Assembly: GCF_027912835.1 (NCBI RefSeq)
Contig: NZ_CP115768.1
Span: 1,959,501-2,023,500 of the forward strand
Source: Paracoccus sediminicola
GTDB lineage: Bacteria > Pseudomonadota > Alphaproteobacteria > Rhodobacterales > Rhodobacteraceae
DNA length: 64,000 bases
Direction: 5' to 3'
The notes below the pieces were generated by a model. That model did not search any database. It had not been told where the DNA came from and saw nothing but the letters and a program-made list of their open reading frames with translations. Positions 1-9,294 of this stretch are shown in pieces (the stretch's first letter is position 1; each line of letters opens with the position of its first letter). Position numbers and translations under genes: made by a program.

Positions 1-117
1 AAGATGACAACTACGTTTACTCCATAGCCCTATAAGTCCGGGTTCGAGAATCGACAGGAAACCAATGGTACTACAATGGGTTCCGGTCTATTCGTTTTCA
101 CCATGTGTTTCTACGGA

Positions 118-137
118 CCCGGCGCTACAGCGCCGGG
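118..137. other. Strong hairpin in the gene-free stretch 1-287
   Basis: Arms CCCGGCGC at 118-125 and GCGCCGGG at 130-137 pair perfectly around a 4-base loop. It lies 150 bp beyond the stop codon of the minus-strand nuclease-like gene, so it could end that transcript, but there is no T-run on either strand. I see no convincing gene in 1-287. Confidence 0.4.
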
Positions 138-287
138 ACATTGTCACTAGCGGCTCTCCACAGCGCAACGAATAGCGCGTTCGCTTCGGGCCAGCAGTTT
201 GTTCAGGCATCCATGACTTGCGGCAGCCAGCGGTTTTCAGCGGAATTTATGTGGCTATCGGCGGCAATTCGGATCTTGGGCTCTAGG

Positions 288-1913
288 TCACTCGGCGGCG
301 TCCAACTCGTCATCCAACGAGACGACTTCAATCGCCAGACCTTTGAACTCAGGCGGTTTAGATTTCGTAGGAGCCATCCATGACTGCACTTTTCCTGCGG
401 CCTCGTCGGCTTCGAATTGCTTGGCGACTTCGGCAAGCGGGTGACGGAAGAAATGCTGGTTGAGAGCGTCGGCAAGGGCCTTCTCTTTGCCCGCCCTCGC
501 CAGCGCCAGAACCGCATCGCCGTCCTTCCAGTCGATCTTCGCCTTTACGCGGCGGACCTGTTCCTCTTTCAGTTTCGCCAGCGCATCAGGTGCGATGCTG
601 CCACTCGTCCAAATTTCGAAGCGCTGCTCTGCCTCGCGTAAATACCCGTGCTGAGCGTAATGAGCGCGGAATGTGGGAATCTTCGCGAGCCATTCCTCCA
701 CCTCTGCCAGACTCAACACACCGCCCGGCTCCTTACCTTTGCATTCAATGGCCGTGACGATTGCGTTCTGGTTCGTGATCGTCTGAACGTCGATATCCGC
801 TGTCTTCCCGGTGCTCGGGTCTTTGGCGGTGACGCCCATATCCATCGTCATGGCTGTGCGCCTTGCAAGATAGCCCGCCACCATCTCAAACAGGATGCCC
901 CGAAGGTTCTTGTTGCGTCCTTCGATATCAAACAGGTTGTTCAACAGCATGGTGAGGCGTTCGGGGCTCGATGACGAATATTTCGCGGCATTCTTGAGCA
1001 CTTCGCAGAGCGAGGCGATTGCCTCCCCGACACGCCTCCCGAACAGGTCTTTGGGGGTTGCCAGCATAACGCCCGCCGCATGTCCTGCGGTCATTGCTTC
1101 GCCCGTGAAGCCTTCCGCGACGATGATCGACAGAATGCCGATATCCTTGAAGCTGGCTTTGAGAACGCGAGCTTTGCGGATGAAGAACTGAATCTCATGG
1201 ACGGTCAAAATGCCTTCGGCGAAAACGTCCGCCACAACGAAACCCGGTTTGCTTGCCGATCCCTGCAACGGTAGGAGATAGCTCGGCCCGGCAAGATCGA
1301 ATGCGAAAGGCCCGATCGGCTTCAAGTCTTCGTCGCCCCGGATGCGGATGGCGTTGTAGCTCGCGAGGCCAATTTTTCGGCACCATTCGCGCAGGCCATC
1401 CAGCAAGACACGTTCCGTAATGTCCCGCGCCCGCATGGCAGCGGGTGTGCCCATGGCCAAGCTCGGAGCCGTGCGGAAACAGCGGCCATATTCCGGGTCG
1501 TGGAATTCCTTGAGGAAGTCGGACTTTATGAGACGGCTGGCGACCGTATCAGCCGGGACTTGCCCGGTCTTAGGCCTGACCGTCGCACCGCTTACAACCG
1601 CGAATTGCTCGACAGGAATTATGCCGCCCCGAGCGATCACGCCGTCGATAGCCGCCGCCGTAATCGAATTGGTTTCGCGGAGATCGCGCAGGAAATTTTG
1701 CCAGAACCGTTCGCCGTTGCGGTCCTTCTCCAGATAGAGGAACGCCTCGCGTTTAGGCAGGAGCGGAACAGGAAAGCTGCGGACCGGCGGCTTGGCTCGC
1801 GATACGCGTTGACGCGCTGCCTCTGCGGATAAACCAGATGCGACAAATGCCTCAACGATCCGTGAGGAACGTGAGGGACCATGCTCGGAAAGGTACTGCG
1901 CAACGCTGGTCAT
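288..1913 (-). CDS. Putative PD-(D/E)XK-type nuclease with N-terminal winged-helix-like region
   Basis: I do not recognise a named family. The first ~45 residues look like a helix-turn-helix/winged-helix region. Residues about 340-400 look like a restriction-endonuclease fold: LRGILFE near 341-347, an acidic DID at 377-379, and ECKGK at about 394-398 (counting from the upstream GTG), which fits an E-x-K catalytic pair. A role in DNA cleavage is inferred from this motif and the neighbourhood. The gene is divergent from the regulator and restriction-modification genes at 2195 onward and shares a 280-bp intergenic region with them. I chose the ATG at 1913; an in-frame GTG at 1925 would add four residues. 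It could instead be a non-catalytic defence accessory protein. Confidence 0.6.
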   Translation of the reverse strand: MTSVAQYLSEHGPSRSSRIVEAFVASGLSAEAARQRVSRAKPPVRSFPVPLLPKREAFLYLEKDRNGERFWQNFLRDLRETNSITAAAIDGVIARGGIIPVEQFAVVSGATVRPKTGQVPADTVASRLIKSDFLKEFHDPEYGRCFRTAPSLAMGTPAAMRARDITERVLLDGLREWCRKIGLASYNAIRIRGDEDLKPIGPFAFDLAGPSYLLPLQGSASKPGFVVADVFAEGILTVHEIQFFIRKARVLKASFKDIGILSIIVAEGFTGEAMTAGHAAGVMLATPKDLFGRRVGEAIASLCEVLKNAAKYSSSSPERLTMLLNNLFDIEGRNKNLRGILFEMVAGYLARRTAMTMDMGVTAKDPSTGKTADIDVQTITNQNAIVTAIECKGKEPGGVLSLAEVEEWLAKIPTFRAHYAQHGYLREAEQRFEIWTSGSIAPDALAKLKEEQVRRVKAKIDWKDGDAVLALARAGKEKALADALNQHFFRHPLAEVAKQFEADEAAGKVQSWMAPTKSKPPEFKGLAIEVVSLDDELDAAE

Positions 1914-2118
1914 AGGGCATGTCACACTACTTAATTTATTAATTCAACTACCTTCACGGCCACGTTTTTCGACGATGTGTTCAGATTTGTTTTAAATCAA
2001 TGGCTTAGATGGCTGTTTCCGGGACCGATTTTTTGGTCTCTGTCACAATGGTTTTTGGGAGGCGGGCTTTTGGCCTGCTTTCGCGCCCGAAAATAGGTGC
2101 CTGGCACCGCCATGTTCC

Positions 2119-2159
2119 GTAAAGCGTCACTTTACAGGAAACGTTACGTCCGATACGCT
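2119..2159 (+). promoter_or_regulatory. Promoter and palindromic operator before the HigA-like gene
   Basis: The inverted repeat GTAAAG (2119-2124) and CTTTAC (2130-2135) is separated by 5 bases and overlaps a -35-like TTTACA (2131-2136). A -10-like TACGCT follows at 2154-2159 with 17-bp spacing. Such an arrangement fits autoregulation by the HTH protein encoded at 2195. This is a reading of the sequence, not a mapped promoter. The rest of 1914-2194 holds no gene that I can support; it probably also carries the promoter of the divergent gene. Confidence 0.5.
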
Positions 2160-2194
2160 GCATCCGAATCGATGAACATTCAACGGGCAGCGCG

Positions 2195-2518
2195 ATGACC
2201 GATGAGCATGACCTTCGGCTGAAGACGCCCGCCCATCCTGGCGGTTTCGTCAAGCATGAGGTGCTGCAACCGCTCGGCTTGTCCGTGACCGAGGCGGCAG
2301 AGGCGTTGGGGGTTACGCGACCGGCCTTGTCGGCGCTTCTGAACGAGCGTGCGCACCTGTCGCCGGAAATGGCGATCCGGATTGAAAAGGCCTTCGGCGT
2401 ACCGATGGAGACGCTGATGCGCATGCAGAACAGCTACGACATTGCGCAGGCCCGCAGGCGGGAAGCGGAGATCAAGGTCGAGCGATACACAGGAATGAAT
2501 ACGAAGGGTCGAGCATGA
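2195..2518 (+). CDS. HigA-family HTH regulator (solitary, no HigB)
   Basis: A 107-residue protein with the HigA/addiction-module antitoxin signature: HPGGFVKHEVLQPLGLSVTEA near the N-terminus, followed by a Cro/CI-type helix-turn-helix at about residues 28-62. HigA proteins normally bind the HigB mRNase and repress their own promoter. There is no room for a higB gene upstream, and the stop codon overlaps the start of the methyltransferase gene (ATGA). It therefore more likely serves as a controller protein for the restriction-modification operon, an inference from layout. A palindrome sits over the putative promoter 60 bp upstream. The family call is secure; the role is not. Confidence 0.85.
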   Translation: MTDEHDLRLKTPAHPGGFVKHEVLQPLGLSVTEAAEALGVTRPALSALLNERAHLSPEMAIRIEKAFGVPMETLMRMQNSYDIAQARRREAEIKVERYTGMNTKGRA

Positions 2519-4245
2519 CGGAGCTGAGTTTCAAGGGCAAAGAGTTTGTCTACAACCACCATCTGGCGGTGCCCTTCCGTCCGCTTGTGCCCGATGAAAG
2601 CAAGGGCATCGGCCCGGTTGCGCTTGACGGCAATCTCGTCATTCACGGCGACAATCTGCACGCGCTGAAGGCGCTCCTGCCGCTTTATGCGGGCAAGGTA
2701 GATTGCGTGTATATCGACCCGCCCTACAATACCGGCAAGAGCGATTGGTCATATAACGACAAAGTCAATTCGCCGGTGATTCAGGAATGGCTCGATAGCA
2801 ATCCAATCACCGTCGATGACACGCTTCGGCATGACAAGTGGGCGTGCATGATGTGGCCGCGCCTTCAGCTCTTACGCGACCTCATGAAGCCGGGGGCAGT
2901 CATTTTTGCGAGCATCGATGATAACGAGGTCGCTCTGTTCAAGCATCTTCTGCACGCTACATTTGGAGACAATAACAATCCGAAAAGCAACCCTCATCTT
3001 GGCACCATTATCTGGAAGAATGCGACAGATAATAATCCAACGAATATCGCAATTGAACATGAGTATGTTCATGTCTTTTGCTTGGAGCGGGATGGCGTTG
3101 CACCTATCTGGAGTTCTCCGTGGTCGGACCTGAAAGATTGCCTTCTTGCGAAGGAACAGGAGCTTTTGGCCGCCAACTTAAGCGATGATGAGCTTTCATC
3201 ACAATATACGGAATGGTTCAGACTGCATAAGCCGCAACTCGGCCCCTTGCAGGAGTATAATCAGATCGACCGGGGCGGGATTTTCACTGCCTCGCGAAGC
3301 GTCCACAACCCGGGCCGTGAGGGTTATCGCTGGGATTTAGTGAATCCCAAGACCCAGAAACTGGTGCCGCAACCGCTCATGGGATACCGCTTTCCTGAAG
3401 ACACCCGCGACGAGTTGCTTGCGCAGGACCGCATCATTTTCAGCGACGATCCCGATCAGCTCATCCGCCTCAAGACCTACGTGAAGGACTACAAGGAGAA
3501 GATGCCGGGGATCATTGAAATAGATGGTCGGCGCGGCGCGAATGAGCTGAAAAAGATTTTCCCAGAGTCGAAGCAAGCCTTCAAGAATCCAAAGACCTAC
3601 ACGCTTATTGAGTGGCTTCTTTCATACACCGCTGGCCCGGATGCTGTCGTTCTCGACTCATTTGCTGGCTCCGGAACGACGGCGCAGGCGGTCATGAAAC
3701 TGAACGAGAGGGATGCCGGAAATCGGAAGTTTATCCTTGTCGAAATGGAAGATTATGCCGACGAACTGACGGCAGAGCGTGTTCGCCGCCTTATCCAGGG
3801 CGTTCCGACTTCAAAGGACGACGAGTATAAAGCCGGCCTCGGCGGCACCTTCACCTATTGCACTCTCGGCGATCCCGTGGAGCTGGATAAGGTGCTGAGC
3901 GGTGAAACCCTGCCGCCCTATGCCGGTCTCGGCGCGGCACTGTTCCACATGGCGACCAATCGCGCGCTCGATCCCGCAGCCGTGCGGGAGGATGATTTCT
4001 ATCTCGGTGCCATAGAAGGCCAGCATGTCTGGCTGATCTACAAGCCCGATCTCGACTGGCTGAAATCGCCGGAAGCGGCCCTGACGCTGGCGCGCGCCAA
4101 GGCATTCGCCGCCTCCGATCCGGACAAGCGGCACCTTGTCTTCGCCCCGGCGCGGTTCGTGAGCCAGAAGATGCTGGCGGAACAGAACATCCCCGTGGAG
4201 TTCGTGCCGCTGCCCTTCGCGCTCTACCGGATAGATCGGAGCTGA
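2515..4245 (+). CDS. mod: Type III-like DNA methyltransferase (Mod)
   Basis: An N6-adenine or N4-cytosine DNA methyltransferase of the beta class. The catalytic motif DPPYNTG lies near residue 68 and the AdoMet-binding motif FAGSGTT near residue 383, the order expected for type III Mod subunits. Length (576 residues) fits the family. It would modify host DNA and supply the specificity that protects it from the Res subunit encoded 4 bp downstream. The start codon overlaps the stop codon of the HigA-like gene. The central region between the two motifs (about residues 130-340) should contain target recognition; the recognised sequence cannot be inferred from here. Confidence 0.92.
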   Translation: MTELSFKGKEFVYNHHLAVPFRPLVPDESKGIGPVALDGNLVIHGDNLHALKALLPLYAGKVDCVYIDPPYNTGKSDWSYNDKVNSPVIQEWLDSNPITVDDTLRHDKWACMMWPRLQLLRDLMKPGAVIFASIDDNEVALFKHLLHATFGDNNNPKSNPHLGTIIWKNATDNNPTNIAIEHEYVHVFCLERDGVAPIWSSPWSDLKDCLLAKEQELLAANLSDDELSSQYTEWFRLHKPQLGPLQEYNQIDRGGIFTASRSVHNPGREGYRWDLVNPKTQKLVPQPLMGYRFPEDTRDELLAQDRIIFSDDPDQLIRLKTYVKDYKEKMPGIIEIDGRRGANELKKIFPESKQAFKNPKTYTLIEWLLSYTAGPDAVVLDSFAGSGTTAQAVMKLNERDAGNRKFILVEMEDYADELTAERVRRLIQGVPTSKDDEYKAGLGGTFTYCTLGDPVELDKVLSGETLPPYAGLGAALFHMATNRALDPAAVREDDFYLGAIEGQHVWLIYKPDLDWLKSPEAALTLARAKAFAASDPDKRHLVFAPARFVSQKMLAEQNIPVEFVPLPFALYRIDRS

Positions 4246-4249
4246 CGCC

Positions 4250-6841
4250 GTGTTTCGCCAGCTCGATTATCAGGACCGCGTCATCAAGACGCTCGACGAC
4301 TATCTCGACCTTTTGAAGGAAAAGAAGGCGCGCGCCGACAAGGTGGCGGCGCTTGCCGCGCAAGACCCGGACCTTGGTCTTGCCACTCCGGATTTCGCGA
4401 AAGAGGCTTGGGAAGCGATGAAGGCGGCGGGGAAGCTGCCCGCTTCCCGCGCCGCGATTCCGTTCTCGCCGCGCATGGACGGCTGCGAGCGGCCCGTGCC
4501 CAACGCCGTGCTGAAAGTGCCAACCGGCGGCGGTAAGACATGGCTTGCCGTCTCCGCCGTCTCGCGGGTGATGGGCCGCTATCTCGACCGCAACACCGGT
4601 TTCGTCCTGTGGATCGTGCCGAACGAAGCGATTTATACGCAGACGCTCAAGCACCTGAAGGATCGCCAGCACCCCTACCGTCAGGCGCTGGACCGCGCAG
4701 CGGCGGGGCGCGTGAAGATCATGGAGAAAACCGACCGGCTCGATGCGCGGGACGTGGAAACCAATATCTGCATCATGCTGCTGATGCTGCAATCTGCGAA
4801 CCGTGAGACGCAGGATTCCCTGAAAATGTTTCAGGACCGGGGCGACGTGCACGGCTTCTTCCCGCCCGAAGGCGAACAACAGGCGCATCAAGCCGCCATC
4901 GACCGCACGCCGAACCTCTCCGCCTATACCGGCATGTTCCCGTTGGTGAAGGATTCCCTCGGGAACGCCCTTCGGATCATTCGGCCCGTGGTCGTGATGG
5001 ATGAAGGCCACCGCGCCATTTCCGATCTCGCTTTCGGCACGCTTTACGGATTCAACCCGTGTTTCGTGCTGGAGCTGACGGCCACGCCGCAGGATGTGCA
5101 GCCGCGCGGCGGCCGCAATCCGCGCGAAGGCCGCTATGCCAATGTGCTGGTGGAAGTGACGGGGCGCGAGCTGGACCGTGAAGGCATGATAAAGATGCCG
5201 CTCAACCTTGATCCCCGGCAGGGCAATGACTGGAAGGCGACGCTGAACGCGGCGCTTGCCAAGCTCAACGCGCTCGATGCCGAAGCCCGGCAACTGCGGG
5301 CCGATACGGGCCGCTATATTCGCCCGATCATGCTGATCCAGGTCGAGCGCACGGGCGCGGATCAGCGCGAAAGCGGCCATATCCATGCGGAAGATGTAAA
5401 AGACTGGCTCCTGACGGCGGGTTTCGACCAGGCGGAAATCGCGATTAAAACCGCCCAGCAAAACGACCTCAACGATCCCGAAAATCAGGACCTGCTCTCG
5501 CCCACCAACCGCGTGCGGGCGATTATCACGAAACAGGCCCTGCAAGAGGGCTGGGATTGCCCCTTCGCCTATGTGCTGTGCAGCCTTGCGGCCAGCGCCA
5601 ACCTCAAGGCCATGACCCAGCTTGTCGGCCGCATTCTCCGCCAGCCCGGCGCGCTCAAAACGGACGTTGAAGCGCTCGATGAGTGCCACGTCATCACGCA
5701 TCACGCCGATACTGCGACGGTCGTCGGTGCCATTAAAGACGGCCTCGAACAGGACGGCCTCGGCGATCTGGTCCTGCGCGTGACGCAGGACGACAAAAGC
5801 GGGACCGGTAAGACTGCCCGCACGATCAATCGCCGCCCGGCTTTCGCCTCCACGGAAATCTACCTGCCCAAGGTGATGGTGGTGGAAAGCGGCGACGCGC
5901 GCGAGCTGGACTACGAGACGGATGTGCTTTCCGCGCTCGACTGGCGGGGCTTCGATCCGCAGGACATCGCGGATCGGGTGCCCGAAAACGCACAGGCGGC
6001 GGAAAGCCAGCTCCAACGGATCAGGCTTGCCGAGGACGGCGACGAATTGTTCGTCGGCGAGACTGTCGCCGCCAACGCGGAAATCCTCGCCTTCGATCCG
6101 GCGCATGCCGTCCGGATGATTTCCGACATCGTGCCGAATCCCTTCGTCGGCCGCGAGATTGTCGGCGCGACGGTTGCGGCCCTGCGGGCGCGGGGCTTCG
6201 ATGACGCGAAGCTCGGCCTGCTCGCTAGCCTGATCGTGGAAGAGCTGCGCAAGGGCCTCGAAGCGGCGCGGAACGCGCGCGCCGAAGCCCTGTTCAAGGC
6301 CGAGGTAGCGGCGGGACGCATCCAGTTTCGCTTGCGGCTCGATGGCCGCAACTGGCGAATGCCGTTCAGCATCGAAACGACGGAACCGGAAAACGCGCGC
6401 CAGCTCCTGAACCGCGCGGGCGGCCCGCTCGAAAAGAGTCTTTTCGCGCCGGTCTACGAGAACGAGCTGAACAGCGACGAGCGGGATGTGGCGGTCTATC
6501 TCGACGGCGAAAAGACGCTGGCCTGGTGGCACCGCAATGTCGCGCGGACGCAATACGGCATTCAGGGATGGAAGAAGGCCAAAATTTATCCGGATTTCAT
6601 CTTCGCCGTGCAGCGCGATGGCGAAGCGAAGCGGATCACGGTGCTGGAAACCAAGGGCGACCAGCTCGACAACCTCGACACGGCCTACAAGCGCGAGACG
6701 CTGTCGTTCCTCTCGGAGCATTTTGAATGGGACGAAGCAACGCCGGTCGGCGAATTGGAACTGGTCAAACACGGCGAGACCGTCGGAGGCACCTTGATCC
6801 TGATGAGCGAATGGAAGGCGAAGCTACCTGCGTATCTCTGA
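4250..6841 (+). CDS. res: Type III restriction enzyme Res subunit (DEAD/DEAH translocase-nuclease)
   Basis: A superfamily 2 ATPase with a nuclease tail, 863 residues from a GTG start. Walker A (PTGGGKT) is near residue 92, the DEGH Walker B-like motif near 251, and the motif VI-like segment QLVGRILRQ lies around residue 458. At the C-terminus YPDFIF (about 780) and LETKG (about 799) form a PD-(D/E)XK cleavage site. Together with the adjacent mod gene this is a two-subunit type III restriction-modification system: ATP-dependent translocation followed by cleavage of unmodified DNA. All key residues are present, so it looks functional. The gap to mod is 4 bp, so both are probably translated from one mRNA. 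Confidence 0.92.
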   Translation: MFRQLDYQDRVIKTLDDYLDLLKEKKARADKVAALAAQDPDLGLATPDFAKEAWEAMKAAGKLPASRAAIPFSPRMDGCERPVPNAVLKVPTGGGKTWLAVSAVSRVMGRYLDRNTGFVLWIVPNEAIYTQTLKHLKDRQHPYRQALDRAAAGRVKIMEKTDRLDARDVETNICIMLLMLQSANRETQDSLKMFQDRGDVHGFFPPEGEQQAHQAAIDRTPNLSAYTGMFPLVKDSLGNALRIIRPVVVMDEGHRAISDLAFGTLYGFNPCFVLELTATPQDVQPRGGRNPREGRYANVLVEVTGRELDREGMIKMPLNLDPRQGNDWKATLNAALAKLNALDAEARQLRADTGRYIRPIMLIQVERTGADQRESGHIHAEDVKDWLLTAGFDQAEIAIKTAQQNDLNDPENQDLLSPTNRVRAIITKQALQEGWDCPFAYVLCSLAASANLKAMTQLVGRILRQPGALKTDVEALDECHVITHHADTATVVGAIKDGLEQDGLGDLVLRVTQDDKSGTGKTARTINRRPAFASTEIYLPKVMVVESGDARELDYETDVLSALDWRGFDPQDIADRVPENAQAAESQLQRIRLAEDGDELFVGETVAANAEILAFDPAHAVRMISDIVPNPFVGREIVGATVAALRARGFDDAKLGLLASLIVEELRKGLEAARNARAEALFKAEVAAGRIQFRLRLDGRNWRMPFSIETTEPENARQLLNRAGGPLEKSLFAPVYENELNSDERDVAVYLDGEKTLAWWHRNVARTQYGIQGWKKAKIYPDFIFAVQRDGEAKRITVLETKGDQLDNLDTAYKRETLSFLSEHFEWDEATPVGELELVKHGETVGGTLILMSEWKAKLPAYL

Positions 6842-6999
6842 CTGAACAGAATTTGTCAGATGGTGTAGTTACCGAGCCGCGAGGGATACGCGCTGCATGC
6901 AGTAATCCCTTGCATTCTTACAATACACCGCCACAACGGCGTGCAATTAAGATTCCGACGTGGGTTATCATCCGTTAGACTTCGTGGTGGGGGAACACG

Positions 7000-9294
7000 A
7001 TGCACCTACATTCCTATCGACTGAGAAATTTCCGGCGGCTTCGGGACGTGCATATCGAGCTTGCGTCCGACATCTCCATTTTCGTTGGGGCGAATAATAG
7101 CGGAAAAACCTCCGCGACGCAGGCTATGCAGATGTTTCTCTCGGGTGGCAAAGACGCTTTCTCGCTGTATGATTTCAGCTCGCACGCTTGGCCGCTGCTT
7201 GATGAGATCGGCGAACGAGAGGGCGACATCGCCGAGGCTGAGTTTCCGACCGTCTCGCTCGATCTTTGGTTCGAGGTGGGAGCCGAAGACCTCTATCTTG
7301 TCATCCCCATTCTGCCCTCGACCGCTTGGGCCGGGACGCTTGTGGGCGTCCGCGTCGAACTCGCGCCCAGAAACATCACGGAATTGATCCAGCGTTATCG
7401 CACCGCTCGCGACGATGGTCGGGCCAAAGCGGCGGCGCTGGTCGGCGGCGCAGGCGATTATGTGCCTTGGCCAAAATCGCTATCGGCTTACCTGCTTAAA
7501 GAACTGAGACACGAGTATGAGCTGCGATATTACGTCCTCGACCACAGGCAATTTGATGCGAAGTTTCAGGCGGTGGAGGGGTATCAGCCGCTGCCGTTGG
7601 GGAACGAGCCCGGCGGCAGTGCTGTACTAAAATCGCTCATCAAGGTAGATTTTCTCAATGCACAGCGGCACCTTGCGGACCCTTCAACAGCTTCCGGAAG
7701 CGGCCGTTCGGAGGATTTGTCGAAGCGTCTGAGTCGCTTCTATCAACGCAATCTCGATCAACGTCAGGACGATCATCAGGCGCTCAAAGCGCTATTCGAG
7801 TCTGAGGTGGGCCTCGACAAGCATCTCGCGGAGGTTTTTAAAGGTACATTGGAGCGGTTGGGGCGTTTGGGTTATCCCGGCCTCAATAACCCAAGGCTCG
7901 AAATCAAGTCGGCCCTGAACCCCGCGTCCATCATGACGCAGGATGCGCGCGTCCATTACATCGTGGGCGAAGCCGCGCAGACGATCATGCTGCCCGACAC
8001 CTACAATGGCCTCGGCTTCAAAAACCTGATCTATATGGTGGTCGAAGTGCTCGACCTTCAGGAGCGCTGGAAAGCCGAAGAGGAGAAGCGTGCGCCTCTC
8101 CATCTCATATTCATCGAGGAGCCAGAAGCACACCTTCACGCGCAGCTCCAGCAGGTTTTCATTCGCAACATACTCGACTTGCTCGTCATTCCGGGCGAGG
8201 CGGGAGGATCATTCGCCACACAAGCGGTCATTACGACCCACTCGCCGCACATCCTGTACGAGCGTGGCTTTCAGCCGATCCGCTACTTCCGGCGCGATTT
8301 GGTCGGAAACGATCAAGTCACTGAAGTGCTCAACCTCTCCGCGTTCTATGCGCAGGAAACCGAACACCGCGATTTCCTGCAAAGGTATCTCAAACTCACC
8401 CACTGCGATTTGTTCTTCTCTGACGCCGCTGTGCTCGTGGAGGGCAATGTCGAGCGATTGCTGCTCCCGATCATGATATCAAAGGCGGCGACATCGCTGC
8501 GATCCTCCTGCATTTGCATTCTGGAGGTGGGCGGTGCCTTCGGCCATAAATTCAAATCGCTGATCGAATTCCTCGGGATCGTCACGCTGATCATCACCGA
8601 CGTAGACAGTGTTACCTTGTTGCCTGCTGATCATGACGGCGATGATGACGACGATGACGAGCTGGAGATCGAAGTCGAGGCCCTTGAGGTGGACGCTGCC
8701 AACGATGTCGATGAACTACTCGGTGGTGATGCTCCGGCCGCCCAAGCTGGCGATGCCGCCGATCCTGCCCCCGCCCGTCGTTACGGAAAAAAGTGCTTGC
8801 CCGGTGTAGCCGGGGCAGTCACCTCCAACCAGACTCTCGTGAAATGGCTTCCGGCCAAGCTGTCGATCGACGAGCTTTTCGCAGCACCGGAGCAAGAGAA
8901 AGAAACGCCGGCGGATGTGACGCCCCGTGTCCGCGTGGCATATCAGACGCCCGTTCCAGTCGCATGGAATGGTCAGAACGTAGAGCTGGCAGGTCGGACG
9001 TTGGAAGAAGCGTTCGGGTTGGAAAACGCCGAATGGTGCCAGAGCGCGGAGCAGAGGAAATTGGGGCTACGCCTCCGTGGTGCACTAGCGGACCCGGCGG
9101 CGTTGGCAGCCGGCCTTCACAAGAGGGTCAGCGGCGATAAATTCGACAAGACCAAGTTCGCGCTTGGCGTACTTACGGCCCGACCGGAAGAGTGGCAGGT
9201 TCCGACGTACATCCGTGACGGCCTGGTTTGGCTTAAGGCGCAGGTCGATCTCGAAGTTGAGGCCGAACTGGAAGGTGGTGTAGTCGGTGAGTAG
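7000..9294 (+). CDS. OLD-family ATP-dependent nuclease (ABC ATPase plus TOPRIM), GajA-like
   Basis: An overcoming-lysogenization-defect type protein of 764 residues. The N-terminal ABC ATPase has Walker A GANNSGKT near residue 30 and EEPEAHLHAQ near 371. A TOPRIM nuclease domain follows, with LVEGNVERL near 478 and a DVD motif near 532. A strongly acidic low-complexity stretch (about residues 543-590) follows directly after the DVD motif. OLD proteins paired with a UvrD-like helicase form the Gabija defence system, where the nuclease nicks DNA when nucleotides are depleted. Here the helicase gene overlaps the stop codon. The protein is longer than typical GajA (just under 600 residues), so it may be a relative, not a canonical member. 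Confidence 0.85.
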   Translation: MHLHSYRLRNFRRLRDVHIELASDISIFVGANNSGKTSATQAMQMFLSGGKDAFSLYDFSSHAWPLLDEIGEREGDIAEAEFPTVSLDLWFEVGAEDLYLVIPILPSTAWAGTLVGVRVELAPRNITELIQRYRTARDDGRAKAAALVGGAGDYVPWPKSLSAYLLKELRHEYELRYYVLDHRQFDAKFQAVEGYQPLPLGNEPGGSAVLKSLIKVDFLNAQRHLADPSTASGSGRSEDLSKRLSRFYQRNLDQRQDDHQALKALFESEVGLDKHLAEVFKGTLERLGRLGYPGLNNPRLEIKSALNPASIMTQDARVHYIVGEAAQTIMLPDTYNGLGFKNLIYMVVEVLDLQERWKAEEEKRAPLHLIFIEEPEAHLHAQLQQVFIRNILDLLVIPGEAGGSFATQAVITTHSPHILYERGFQPIRYFRRDLVGNDQVTEVLNLSAFYAQETEHRDFLQRYLKLTHCDLFFSDAAVLVEGNVERLLLPIMISKAATSLRSSCICILEVGGAFGHKFKSLIEFLGIVTLIITDVDSVTLLPADHDGDDDDDDELEIEVEALEVDAANDVDELLGGDAPAAQAGDAADPAPARRYGKKCLPGVAGAVTSNQTLVKWLPAKLSIDELFAAPEQEKETPADVTPRVRVAYQTPVPVAWNGQNVELAGRTLEEAFGLENAEWCQSAEQRKLGLRLRGALADPAALAAGLHKRVSGDKFDKTKFALGVLTARPEEWQVPTYIRDGLVWLKAQVDLEVEAELEGGVVGE

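Noticed and set aside
1..200. Possible left attachment site of the ICE
   Set aside because: I looked for the tRNA-Arg 3' sequence (GATTCGAACCTC and its complement) here and elsewhere and saw no second copy; GGGTTCGAGAATC near base 41 is only a chance resemblance to a T-arm.
3851..6772. A 973-codon minus-strand open frame opposite res
   Set aside because: The plus strand encodes an intact Res subunit with all motifs; the minus frame is a codon-bias artefact.
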